Assembly (NCBI GenBank): GCA_030770545.1
Contig: CM061105.1
Span: 4,385,001 to 4,449,000 of the forward strand
Source: Macropodus opercularis
Lineage: Eukaryota > Chordata > Actinopteri > Anabantiformes > Osphronemidae
Reading direction: 5' to 3'
Length of the DNA: 64,000 bases
Every line of letters begins with the position of its first letter. Within the stretch, counting starts at the first letter, position 1. The position numbers and the translations under genes were made by a program. Positions 22,990 to 35,070 of the stretch are shown one piece after another. Under the pieces are notes generated by a model. The model saw only the letters and a program-made list of their open reading frames with translations, was not told the DNA's origin and ran no database searches.

Positions 22990-25900
22990 TCATGACTTTG
23001 TCGCACGTCCCTCCGTTGGCCATCGAACAGAGATGTGGTAAGACTTCAGATCTTCGTCAGAAACCATGTCAGGAGCTCGGCTCATGAGGTCGTGACCCCG
23101 GTAGGATTTGGGGAACGCAATGACATCACGGATGCTGGGAGCCCTGACAATCATGGAGACTAAACGATCCAAACCTAGAGAAGAAAAAAATCATAATAAG
23201 TTCACAAGCTTATTAGAGATGATAGTTGTAGTAGTAGATGTATATAATGAGTTGAATTTACTCTGATGCTTTCATTTATGTTGTAATCTAAGACTTACTC
23301 ATGTTTTTGTTCCTGGGTTTGATTATTGGTTTGTCATACAAATATCAAATATAAATAATTCGATTTTAGGATATTAGGGCTTAAAGGCTACAGCAACAGA
23401 GCAGACATCACAGTGGGTTGACACATTTTACATTGGTTTCCATCTCTGTGTGGGATGATTTCAGAAAAGCAAAAAAGCCTGCCGATGTCATTTTAGTAGC
23501 GCTGCTTAGTGAAGCAGCAGTGAAGTGAAGGGAACGTTACCCAGAGCGATCCCTCCATGGGGTGGAGCTCCTGAGTCCAGCGCCTCCAGCAGGTGAAAGA
23601 GGAGGCTGGGATCCTCCTGTGGAAGATGCATCAAAACCGGTCATGATTAGCAAATGCTTTAAATGAACTTCAAAAGAAAGACTAACCACCGGGCAAACAC
23701 ACAATGGTTTACCTTGAGGATATTCTTCAGGACATAAAGCTGCTCTGAAGCTTTGTGGATACGAATGGATCCTCCTCCAATCTCGCAGCCATTTAACACC
23801 AGGTCGAAGTGCTGGCCGCGTACCTACATGAAGAAAGAAAGTTTACAAAATGAGGCTTGATGCATCCCACAAGATGCTTAAATATTGTAGTCTCCAAAAT
23901 TAAATAAAAGCCTGATTTTGACAGACCTTGCGAGGGTCTGTGTAGAGTAACTGCGTGTCCTCAGGCAGTGGAGCAGTAAAAGGGTGATGGGCCGACTCCA
24001 GCTGATCCGGCTCATCTTCTTTGGGCAAAAACAGAGGGAAGTCCACAACCCACAGGAAGTGGAAGGCCGAAGGGTCTCGTAACGAAATACCACGGGACTC
24101 CAAGAGCTGCGCACACTGCAGCCGGAGGCTACCCAGCAACGGGCGCTGACAGCAGAGCAGCGGTGTAAGAACATTGTGGAGAGGGAAGAGGACAAATGTG
24201 TAAACATATGTTGTTCTCCTACCACAGTGTGAAGGGAGCCAGCTGCAATCAACAGCAGGTCTCCGGGTTTGGCTCCAGTCCTCTTCAGAAGCTCCTCTGT
24301 GACGGAGACAGACAAGAGTTTCTTCAGAGGAGACTTCAATGTGTTGTCCTCTCTGATCGGCACCACACTCAGCTCCTTGGGACAAAAAAAACAAGCCTAT
24401 GTGAAGAACGCAGTGGTTCAGCTTGTGTCCAACCTGAGGAGCTATGACAAACCTACCTGTCCAAACTGAGTCCTGCTTGTTTCTTTCAGTTCTTCCAAAA
24501 CTTTCCCAGAGAAAAGTTTCTGTAGTAAAAGAGAACGAATTTGAGACAGACGTCCCGTCATCACAGTGACGTAACATGAACATATATGTTCTATGTGCAG
24601 TAGAGTTTTCTTACTGCTCCGCTGGGGACGCAAATGGCCTGAATGAAGCCTCCTGGTTGGCTCAGGGCAGATCTGAAGAATTCAATTTCTGAGGATAAGA
24701 AAAGCTCACTGATGTCTATCAGCTGGACATGCAGACGAGCAGAAGACACAAGTTCTGGTTTGACAGGGTTCTACAGGCTCGTGCAGGTCAGGCATCATAT
24801 CAGCCTGACTGTTCTTCTTTTTAGTGACACATAAATGGATACAGACACTGCTTATTTATTGATTATCTCATTATCTCACCTAACTATCATAATATCTGTA
24901 ACATCTATTAATACCACGAAAGCACATGGAATCACACATAACCCACCTTCACAGTGAATCTGGTGTCAGGTTTGTCTACTCCATAGTCCCTCATTGCCTC
25001 CTCATACGTCATGGTTTGGAACGGAATATTAATGGCACCACTCTCTGCTGGCCAGGAGTATTGTAACAAACCCTCCACCAGGGACATTATACCTGCCTGG
25101 TCAACAAATGACATCTCCATGTCTACCTGGCAGAGACGAGGACAAAGAAACCATTCACTATACCAGAGATGAGTTTCAGAGTTCTGCTAATCTGCGTTTC
25201 CTATCAGATCTAGTAGGTTTTCACAAAGATTTGACTATTTGAATTTTTCTTTATAACACGTGACCTCAGTAGTTGCAGTTACGCGTATGTGCAGTGGCGC
25301 GATGGCTCCCGTCTTACCTGGGTGAACTCAGGCTGGCGATCTGGTTTGGAGCCTTCGTCTCTGTAGCACCGAGCGATCTGAAAATACCTGCAAGAGGGAG
25401 ACAACAGAGCGATGAACATTGCTCCTTTACAGCATAGTATATATACATAACAACCAGAAAGCCAACTGAGCTGGATGTTGGTCCATCTAGTGGAAAACCA
25501 ATAAGCTTACTTCCACTGCTGTCTGTACCCACCTGTCTATACCAGCCACCATCAGAAGTTGTTTAAACTGCTGTGGACTCTGGGGGAGGGAGTAAAACCG
25601 ACCCGGCTCTCTGGAGGGAACCACAAACTCTTTAGCTCCCTATGAAAAACAACGGAATGTGCAAAATATCACAACGTGATACATTTTGTGTTTCAATCCA
25701 GAAGCAAAAGTGAAGAAATAAATACCCCCGGTGTTCTTTTAAACAAAGTCGGAGTTTCCACGTCGACAAAACCTGTAAATAGCAAAGAACACGCAAAGGT
25801 GAAAATCGGGGGAATTTCGCAGCAGCGAGGTATTGAGAAAGCTGACAATAGTGAAGCTGGCTTTCCGTACCATGCGTGTTGCAGAGGTATTCTCTCATCT

Positions 25901-27648
25901 TCATCACCAGCTGAGATCTCAAACGGAGGTTCCTCTGCATCTGAGAGGCCCTCAGGTCCAGGTACCGGTACTGCATCCGCAAAGACTCTGACTTCTAGCA
26001 AATCAAGCACACAGACACATATCCACACAAACTTTAATTAAAGTTTCCTCTCTCATATACTACTACAGCACATACACGTCAACTTGCCACATACTTTGAT
26101 AAAGTCTTTAATCTCAAAAGGCAACTTCTGGCACACATTGAAAACCTCCACGTCCTCAGCGAGCACTTCTATTTCTCCTGTTGGCATCTCCTGTAGATTT
26201 GAGCACAGGTTATCATATTACCGATGTTGTTTTCTCTAGTAAGCCGACTTTTTTAAGACTCCATGGAGACAGAATGTTTCTATAGTTTAACACAGCTTTA
26301 TTAAAGTTTTCACGTGAATAAAAGCATCAGTCAGTCTAGCGGCAAAACAGGTGCACACACCTTGTTCTCCTGTCCCACTGGCCGTTGTTTCACGGTTCCT
26401 GTCACCTTGATGACAGACTCAGCGGTGAGATCACACAGCACTTCTTTCAAATGACCTGAAGTCTATAACAGAAAAACAAAAAAGTCACATTACTTTTTGC
26501 CAGCTTATTGTTTAACGATCATTATTCATTTTCATTATGATAGATGACTAGTGTTATTAGCAGCAGTACAATTATTATAAACATTGAATTGTAGTTGTTT
26601 GCAGTCTTACTTCTTCTTGAGGAATTAAAATTTGTGTCAACCCACTGAAATCTCGTAAGATGACAAACAGGTCTCGTCTGTTGGAGGCAGAAACATGAAA
26701 TAAGTTAAATGTAAAATCCAACGGGAGTCAGACAGTTATGATCATCGTGGTAAGTGAATTCAATGAAATGATAATAACTGGTGATGGTGATCACACGTTA
26801 GTTATGTCACATCACCTGAGGTACTGGACCCAGCCGCACAGAGTGACCCGCTGTCCAATATGATCCGATCTCAGCTCTCCACAGGTGTGACTTCTGAACG
26901 ACAGACTGCTGGGACCTGACAACGGAACAGAGTTAGAACGCATTCAACCTGCAAAGGCCCAGGACCTGCACATGTAAGTGTACAACAGTGTCCATCATTA
27001 AAGTGTCCTGTCTGCACTGTCCCCAGTGGAAATGGCAGCATCTTCAGCATCTTCAGCTCCTTCACCACCAGTTTTGCCTCTCGTCTTATTGTGCCACTGC
27101 GTCCTGTCTCTACACCACAGTGGGCCTCACTGACACCTTGTGAATGTTCCCTTCATTCTGTAGCTTCTCTTCCATCACAGACCCGTCATGGCATCATTCT
27201 CTACCCTGCCTGTACTCTACAATTGAACTGTTGACGCTAAGTCAGCATAAGAGGGGGCTGATCCTTGATGCACCGCCTCCTGGACACCTCGTTGCTGTCC
27301 TGTTGTCCTCATTCATATCCTTTACCCCCCCTCACATACATCCCTGTCAATCATGACTTCCTCAAACGACTTCTCTCAACCAGCAGACACACAATCCCTC
27401 TATACTCCTCCATTAACATTCTCACAGCGATGACAACTTTTACATTTGGTTAATAAACCCTCAGCAACTTTACCTGTGACAGGAACAACAGATTTGAGGA
27501 GTGTGTGTGACCAGCTCACATGTCTGAGCTGAGATCTCCACAACCCGCGTCCTTGACTTAAGGTCAGACCTGAGCTCCGACAACACGCGGCGTGAGATCT
27601 GAGTCCACCGACAGCTCTCTGCAGCAGAAACCTGCTCCTTGATGCCAT
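22990..27648 (-). CDS. dars2: Mitochondrial aspartyl-tRNA synthetase
   Basis: A class IIb synthetase that charges mitochondrial tRNA-Asp in the matrix. Seventeen exons, the same number as I recall for human, join in frame: 27648-27474, 26915-26816, 26677-26611, 26462-26361, 26190-26095, 25994-25871, 25772-25726, 25639-25533, 25387-25318, 25126-24947, 24722-24615, 24519-24457, 24375-24223, 24145-23927, 23823-23713, 23616-23541 and 23174-22990. They give 660 aa, against 645 in human. The start MASRSRFLLQRAVGG is Arg-rich and suits mitochondrial import; an in-frame Met further upstream is judged to be 5' UTR. The OB-fold anticodon domain comes first (GQRVTLCGWVQYLRRDLF). Motif 1 surrounds GFVDVETPTLFKRTPG, motif 2 has RCYRDEGSKPDRQPEFTQ, the bacterial-type GAD insert follows, and motif 3 is HGGIALGLDRLV. 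All catalytic blocks are intact. Confidence 0.96.
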
Positions 27649-28258
27649 TTCTAGCAAACACACAGTGCGAGTCCAGGCTGATGTAACGTTACGTCCAGTC
27701 TGAAAGTCCCGCTCCCTGAATGTCGAGCATGTGACTTTTTCTTCCTCAGATAAAGACTCGTATAAGAAACCAAAATGCACAGGCTGTTAGAATAAAAACA
27801 CGCTCTCATAAAACATCCACTACTGCTTAAACAAACTCTGCTGCGTCCTTTAGTCCTACTTCCGCGTTTTCAGTCGTCACGCACGGCTCTCGTGATTTCC
27901 TGCTCATGTGGATGGGCTCGTCCACAGCCTGATACATTAGCCGAATGCTAATCCATATGCGTTTGAGTCGGCGTTACGCAAACGGATGTGACGTCGTGAC
28001 GTTTCCTTAACGTAAAGTAGCCAATCAGCTTAGCTAACTGTCTTTAACAGCATAGAGAATAAAAGTAAAACAGTCTTATATATTTGTTTCATACAATTGT
28101 TATTTTATTATTGATACCGTGATGATATTTATCTTTGTCAATCCAGACAGTTGTTTCACACCCCGGTCCAGATGGCGGCGCAAATGCACAAACACGACTG
28201 TAAACCACGGAAGAGCGTGAAGACTCAGTCACTGAACTCTGTCCCGTGTTCGCCAGAC
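27649..28258. promoter_or_regulatory. Shared head-to-head promoter region of dars2 and cryz copy 1
   Basis: The two start codons are 610 bp apart on opposite strands, with no TATA box, a typical bidirectional layout. Tandem ATF/CREB-like sites lie at 27989-27995 (TGACGTC) and 27997-28002 (TGACGT). Shared regulation is inferred from spacing only. Confidence 0.4.
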
Positions 28259-29726
28259 ATGTCGACGGTGATGAGAGCCGTCAGAGTGAGTGAGTTCGGG
28301 GCCCCGTCGGTGCTCAAACTGTGCTCAGGTGTCCCGGTTCCCCAGCCTGGACCCAGACAGGTGAGACAGACGCTGTGAACAGCTGGAGGCCTGTGGACGA
28401 CTCCCACTGAGACAGATCACTGCAGGTTGATCGTAAACAGCTGAAGCACGAGACGCGTGTTTATAATCATATTCATATTCTGGCCTCCTGTGGGAGATCA
28501 GCCGTGTGCGGGACAAGTTTGCGTGATATCCTATAAGGCCTTGGCTCAGACAGTTGTTTTGGGTCCAGTTCCCTGTACTGTACATGTCTATTCTTCTATT
28601 TCAGACTTAAGTAATGCAAAACTTTGAGCCTTCAAACAATTAAGGCAATTGGGACAAAAAAAAATGACTGGGATCGAAGCACTATTGCAACAGCAAACTG
28701 AGGAACCTCCTCTCCAGTGTAATGCAAGCCCAGCAAGCTTTAAATATATTAAAATCCAAATAGAATGTGAAGATGGTGTCGAATAATACACATTTCTAAT
28801 CAAACTACTGAAGTTTAGAACAAATGTTTAGAACAGTAATACATTAAAACTAAACGTTAAGCTCTTCCATGTTGTGCCTGAGCTGTAGGTGCTGATCCGT
28901 GTCCGTGCCTGTGGAGTGAACCCTGTGGAGACGTACATTCGTTCTGGGACGTACGCCCGTAAGCCCAAGCTGCCGTACACGCCGGGCAGCGACGCGGCTG
29001 GACTGGTGGAAGCTGTGGGAGAAGGAGTTTCTGCTCTGAAGGTCTGAGAAAGCAAACACTAGTGAGCACGAGACAGTGAATTCAGAAGATGTGTGTTGTC
29101 ATTCAGAGCTGTAGTAGATAATAACAGTGAGTTCCTTCGTGTGTGTGTTTTGTTCAGGCTGGAGATCGAGTTTTCACCTCGGGCACGTTGACTGGAGCTT
29201 ATGCAGAGTTCGCTGTAGCAGCTGACGACTGTGTCCACAAACTGGCTGATGGTTTAGACTTCGCTCAGGGAGCAGCCATGGGGGTCCCTTACTTCACCGC
29301 CTACAGGGCTCTGATTCACAAGTAAGAGCACGTCACTGTAGCAGCCTGGTGAAGTGGATCCATCTCTGTAACTGCAGAGGTTGAAGAAATATCATGTTGA
29401 TAATTAAATACTTCATATAAGCACTAATAATTTATATAAGTCTCGTTGTTACGTAATTACTTGCAACAGAGCAGACAGAGCTTTTTTTCATGTTCAAGTT
29501 ATGGAAATTTTTTGAGTGGATTTGTTTCTTTCACACAAACGACTGGCGCTTTAGAGAAAGAATTGACATTTAAAAAATAATTGAGTTTTTGTGTGTGTGT
29601 GTGTTACAGAGGCTGCGGAAAACCTGGAGAGACCGTGCTCATCCATGGAGCGAGTGGAGGAGTGAGAGATTTTCTATGCTTTTATCTTTCCCATTACGTA
29701 ATGAAACAGTATGATTTTCGTGTCTT

Positions 29727-29762
<36 letters not shown>

Positions 29763-29919
29763 GTGGGGGTGGCAGCTTGCCAGTTGTCCCGCGCTCTGGG
29801 TCTCAAGGTGTTGGGAACAGCAGGAACACCAGAGGGAATGAAGCTGGTTCTCAAGAACGGAGCTCACCTGGTGTTTAACCACAGAGAGAAGGACTACACT
29901 GATAAAATCATGGTGCTGT

Positions 29920-29950
<31 letters not shown>

Positions 29951-31390
29951 AACAAACAGCACGGAACAACTATGAAAAGTAGAGGATGCTGCTGGAAAAC
30001 AATAACCGAATATCTAAGTGCCAGCAACACTTCTTCATGAAAACAAACACAAACTGCACTAACTAGCCTACGCTGTCTAACCAAACAGTAGCCATTAAAC
30101 CTAGAATATCTAGGCTTTGCATGTTCTCTCAACATCGACAGGGGTCGTCCACGAATAAGCTGAATGTTCAAAAGATTTAATTTGCAATAGGGGTTGAATA
30201 GGTTGAGTAGAGTGCAACTGCCGTCATCATGCATGTTCACGTTCCCACCAAATAATAACATTTACTAAAAGCAATCAAATGTCACCTTTTGTCTTTCAGG
30301 AAGCCACTGGTGGCAGAGGAGTAGATGTGATAGTGGAGATGCTGTCAAATGTCAACCTGGGTAAAGATCTCCAGATGTTGGCCTACGGAGGACGTGTCAT
30401 GGTCAGTAGATCTGCAGCCTCTTTGGTTGTACTGTTTTGCACCAGATATCAGTGCACAACTTATCAGGAGTAGACAGTTAAACTGGAACATGTATTCACA
30501 GTTTGTCATGTATTGAACATTTCGTATTAAAAATATTGAAATGATGATTGAATACAAAATACAACTTTTAAATGAAGAGCTAGAAAATGTCATCTGCAGA
30601 AATCACAAACTGTTTCCTTTCACTCAGTTGAGCATTTTCAGGTTAAAGCTGCTGTAAATTACTACAAGACAAGATGTGTTTACTGAACTGTCTGCTGAAC
30701 TAATGTGTATGATCTTTAGTTTAGCTCTCTGAAATGAGTTCTGGGGCCTTGTGTCTACGTCATGGTTTATTCATTTATTCCGACTGGCACTTAGCATAGG
30801 ACCAGAGATGATCCTTTTGTAGAAACACACAGTTATTCTATGATCATCAGGTTTATTAAATCGCTATTAAACCGCTTCATACCTGTGATTTTCTGCTTTT
30901 CTCTTGCATTGTCAGGTTGTTGGCTGCAGGGGCCCCATAGAGATCAACCCCAGAGACACCATGGCTAAAGAGAGCAGCATCACAGGGGTCTCGCTTTTCT
31001 CTGCTACACCGGTAAGAAACAGTGACGTCACACAAACACGCTGACGTTGGACGGCAGTAAACGTGCGATGCTGGATCCACATTAGGCTTCACTACCTGTT
31101 CGCTGCATCAAACCAACTGATCACCAAACACGATGCTTGGCCACTAATGGACTAAAACAGAGTCATGAAAGGTGATGCTGATTTACGGTTCCACTTATTA
31201 CATGTCTCTTCCCTGTGCTCCCCGTCAGGACGAGAAGCGGGAGTCTGCAGCGTTTTTCTACTCGGGGATGGAAGCCGGTTGGCTGCGGCCCGTGGTCGGT
31301 ATCCAGTATCCGCTGGAGAAGGCTGCCCAGGCCCACAAGGACATCATAGAGTCAAGCGGAGCTGCTGGGAAGATGGTGCTGACCATGTGA
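28259..31390 (+). CDS. cryz: Quinone oxidoreductase / zeta-crystallin, tandem copy 1
   Basis: CRYZ is a cytosolic, zinc-free member of the medium-chain dehydrogenase/reductase family that reduces quinones and alkenals with NADPH; the mammalian protein also binds AU-rich mRNA. Eight exons join in frame: 28259-28360, 28889-29041, 29158-29321, 29610-29661, 29763-29912, 30300-30401, 30916-31011 and 31229-31390. They give 326 aa, against 329 in human. The N-terminal GroES-like domain has CGVNPVETYIRSGTYARKP with Tyr50 and Tyr56, equivalent to human Tyr53 and Tyr59. The Rossmann motif HGASGGVGVAAC is at about 152-163. The C-terminus is AAGKMVLTM. An upstream in-frame Met exists, but the chosen start matches the start in copy 2. 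Exon 5 has a GT-repeat acceptor and a weak donor. The gene is head-to-head with dars2. Confidence 0.95.
29729..29760 (+). repeat. GT repeat abutting the exon 5 acceptor of cryz copy 1
   Basis: Sixteen GT units run directly into the AG of the 3' splice site at 29761-29762, replacing the usual polypyrimidine tract. Confidence 0.95.
29920..29947 (+). repeat. CA repeat just after the exon 5 donor of cryz copy 1
   Basis: About 14 CA units starting 7 bp inside intron 5. It is complementary to the GT run on the other side of exon 5. Confidence 0.95.
29960..30270. repeat. Insertion in intron 5 of cryz copy 1, family unknown
   Basis: Intron 5 is 387 bp here but only 75 bp in copy 2 and 71 bp in copy 3. 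The extra sequence has no match to the other copies by eye. It has the look of a short interspersed element, but I found no pol III boxes or terminal repeats. Confidence 0.35.
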
Positions 31391-33059
31391 CGCTACTGAA
31401 AGGCAGGCGTAGCGAGAGGCTGCTGCAACAGGCCAGAAATGTGAACAAGGTCTCGTTTAAGTCGTCGTTGAAGAACATCAACGATCAGTAATGACTGATG
31501 GAAGGAAGGCGACAGATACAGTGAGGTTGAATTAAACTCTCTTCATGGAGAGTTGGTGATAATTCACAGTGGTTTGCTCCACTGTTGCTGTTTTCACTTT
31601 AAGATGCGTGGTTGTAATCATTAGAATCACTGTGAGCTCGACTCCCGGCTCTGCAGAACCTGATTTAATCAAACTGCCAAACTGGTTTTTGAGCCAACGG
31701 ATTAAAGAAGCACTAAACTTGTGTGTTGAAGTCAGGGGGACTGGAAATTCTGAGACTGTACATTATGTTACAGACATAACTGCTAAGATTTGTATTAGAA
31801 AGATTGTTCTCCCTTCAACCAAGCCATACTGATATTGTGTCTTATTATTTGTTCGCTACAATCATATTTTCATTTAAGCTGATGACGACATTAGAGAACT
31901 GTTGAATGTGAAGAAACGCCTTCATTTCACTTTTAATATAAATTGGATGGATGGGGCCAATATTAAGGGCCAGCTGTGTAAAAACAGTGTTTTGAGTGAC
32001 TGTGCTGTCATCATAAAAATAGCTTTTTAGAAAATTAAAAACATTTTTAATGCACCAGTGGTTGAATGTTCAGGGTGTTGGCCAGATCCAGATCCAGAAA
32101 TCAAATCCAATCCTGGAATTCTGTCCTACTGAATCAACTGAATCACATCTGCCTCGTATAACATGTTTAACCATGACAAACCCCAAATAAAACACAGAAT
32201 AACTCAACTGATTGTTGTCAGTGTTGCATGCTGGGAAATCTTCAGCAAGTCAGGATTAACAGAGAGGTTTTACTGGTGTAGCCAGTGATTATCAACACAG
32301 GGAGGACACTGCCTGGGTCCCGGTTCCTACTCTTTTCTTAGAAAACACTTGAGCTGAACCACCCATTTTACCGAGTGGTGAAAATACTTGATCATGCTGA
32401 CACAGCAGTATTCTGTGTGTGTTTTGTCAGATTAATGATGCACGAAATAAACATTTTCCTCTGCTGTAAATCGTGAATGTGAACAAAGTACGTCCTCTGT
32501 ATTTTCCTTGTTCTACGTTTGCTGGGGCTCTTACGCCCACAAACAAGCTGGAATAAACTTTTTCAGTCTCAAGGTCTGGTGAACTGATGCATAGAGAGGC
32601 TTTATAAACGCTGTCAAATTCAATTATTCTTTTATCAGCGGAGCCACAAAACATCTTTGACAAACCGGATTAACCAAGGAAAACTGTGCAGGAGTCAAAC
32701 TGGGTGGGGTTGGATTTGTGTGTGTGTGTGTGTTTTGCAAACCAAAGAATCTGTACTTTAAAAACAGACTCAGCAACAGTTTACAGATAGAAGTAAAATC
32801 CCAAACGTTAATTGTGCTCAGTAGATGTTTCTATTCACGCTTATTTATCCTTATTACCTGATAAATGTCATTTGCATCCTGCCATTGCTCACCCAGCCTC
32901 CACACCCTTAACTTGACTGTGTCAGAGTGCGAGCTGGAGGATTCTATGACATCGGACCCAACCCAGACACGTCTCCGCCCCGTCCTGCTTCTCTGTATTT
33001 ATTCTGCTCCAGAGCGAGACGCCTGCATTCAGCGTTTCCTGATACTGTGTTTGTCAGAC
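31391..33059. other. Spacer between cryz copies 1 and 2, part of the duplicated unit
   Basis: The first 140 bp, copy 1 3' UTR, is nearly identical to the region after copy 2 (35071-35220). Further blocks recur downstream: 31830-31960 resembles 35310-35450, 32210-32400 resembles 36360-36540, and 32465-32740 resembles 36690-36950. No separate gene is seen. Confidence 0.6.
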
Positions 33060-33551
33060 ATGTCGAAGGTGATGAGAGCCATCAGGGTGAGTGAGTTCGG
33101 GGCCCCGTCGGTGCTCAAACTGTGCTCAGATGTCCCGGTTCCCAAGCCTGGACCCAGACAGGTGAGACAGACACTGTAAACATACTGTAGCACTTTATTT
33201 GATACATGGCAGAGTAAACGCACATTCAGACTCTAGCTTCACATTTTAAGATCACTTGGTTTTGCCTGATGTCTTCATCTCGCCGTCTACCTCTGAGCTG
33301 TAGGTGCTGATCCGTGTCCGTGCCTGTGGAGTGAACCCTTTGGAGACGTACATTCGGTCTGGACAGTTCCCCCTTAAGCCCAAGCTGCCGTACACGCCGG
33401 GCACGGACGCGGCTGGACTGGTGGAAGCTGTGGGAGAAGGAGTTTCTGCTCTGAAGGTCTGAGAAAGCAAACACTAGTGAGCATGAGACAGTGAATTCAG
33501 AAGATGTGTGTTATCATTCAGAGCTGTAGTAGATAATAACAGTGAGTTCCT

Positions 33552-33614
<63 letters not shown>

Positions 33615-34127
33615 GGTTTTTTTCAGGCTGGAGATCGAGTTTTCACCTCGGGCACCTTGACTGGAGCTTATGCAGAGTTCGCTGTGGCAGCTGACGACTG
33701 TGTCCACAAACTGGCTGATGGTTTAGACTTCGCTCAGGGAGCAGCCATGGGGGTCCCTTACTTCACCGCCTACAGGGCTCTGATTCACAAGTAAGAGCAT
33801 GAAATGGATTCATCATTAAAGGCTCATGGACCTGATTATCTAACTAATTGATTAATTACAGACATTGCTCTATATTCACTTACTACAGAACTTGTACAGA
33901 TGTTTCACGTTTTAAAGACCTAGAGGTGATAGAGAATATGTCTGTAACAAAGCGATTAACTGTATAGTGGTGTGTGTGTGTTGCAGAGCTCATGCCAAAC
34001 CTGGAGAGACCGTCCTCATCCATGGAGCCAGTGGAGGGGTGAGAGTTGATATTGTTGTTGTTATCTTCTCCATTTATCACTATTTTTTAAAAATCATTTA
34101 TGTGTGTTAATGTTTGTGTCTTGATGG

Positions 34128-34164
<37 letters not shown>

Positions 34165-35070
34165 GTGGGGGTGGCAGCTTGCCAGTTGTCCCGCGCTCTG
34201 GGTCTCAAGGTGTTGGGAACAGCAGGAACACCAGAGGGAATGAAGCTGGTTCTCAAGAACGGAGCTCACCTGGTCTTTAACCACAGAGAGAAGGACTACA
34301 CTGATAAAATCATGGTGCCGTACACTAGATTAACTAGTGACGATTTTGATTCACATTCAATTTTGACATCTAATTTGCATGTCTTTCAGGAAGCCACTGG
34401 TGGCAGAGGAGTAGATCTCATATTGGAGATGCTGGCAAATGTCAACCTGAGTAAAGATCTCCAGATGTTGGCCGACAGAGGACGTGTCATGGTCAGTGGA
34501 TCTGCAGCATCCACATCTGTGATAAAAGGCGTTTGCCATCTTTAGTTGTACTGTAACTGTGTGTTGAAAGATGAAATACATTCGAGAAATCAACACCTGG
34601 ATTTTGCTGTGAATGCCCAAAATGATAAACCATCAGGTTCACTTTGTTTACCTCCATAGAACTGTTTGTAACCTGTGAAGCGCTTGTGCTTTTCTCTTCC
34701 CTGTCAGGTTGTTGGCTGCAGGGGCCCCATAGAGATCAACCCTATTGACACCATGTTTAAAGAGAGCAGCATCACAGGGGTGGTGCTTTTCCCTGCTACA
34801 CCGGTAAGAAACACGGCAGTAAACGTGAGATGCTGGATCCACATTAGGCTTCACTACCTGATTTACGGTTCCACTTATTACATGTCTCTTCCCTGTGCTC
34901 CCCGTCAGGACGAGAAGCGCGAGTCTGCAGCGTTTTTCTACTCGGGGATGGAAGCCGGTTGGCTGCGGCCCGTGGTCGGTATCCAGTATCCGCTGGAGAA
35001 GGCTGCCCAGGCCCACAAGGACATCATAGAGTCAAGCGGAGCTGCTGGGAAGATGGTGCTGACCATGTGA
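33060..35070 (+). CDS. cryz: Quinone oxidoreductase / zeta-crystallin, tandem copy 2
   Basis: Eight exons with the same phases and sizes as copy 1 join in frame: 33060-33161, 33304-33456, 33627-33790, 33987-34038, 34165-34314, 34390-34491, 34708-34803 and 34909-35070. They again give 326 aa. The frame is intact, and exon 8 with its flanking intron is almost identical to copy 1. Differences cluster in functional places. The active-site loop reads YIRSGQFPLKP instead of YIRSGTYARKP, changing the second pocket Tyr (position 56) to Phe. In exon 6 the conserved Gly-Gly before RVMVVG becomes Arg-Gly (ADRGRVMV). Copy 2 may therefore differ in substrate range while still binding NADPH. Its upstream region is not head-to-head with another gene, so regulation probably differs from copy 1. 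Confidence 0.93.
33557..33610 (+). repeat. GT repeat in intron 2 of cryz copy 2
   Basis: About 27 GT units, separated from the exon 3 acceptor by a short T-rich tract, so this acceptor still has pyrimidines. Copy 1 has only a few GT units at the same place. Confidence 0.95.
34133..34162 (+). repeat. GT repeat abutting the exon 5 acceptor of cryz copy 2
   Basis: Fifteen GT units directly followed by the AG at 34163-34164. No CA partner lies after exon 5 in this copy. Confidence 0.95.

Noticed and set aside
27400..27780. Longer dars2 N-terminus starting at the Met encoded near 27780
   Set aside because: It is in frame, but the added residues include an acidic run (ESLSEEEK), unlike a mitochondrial presequence. 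The Met at 27648 gives a typical Arg-rich one.
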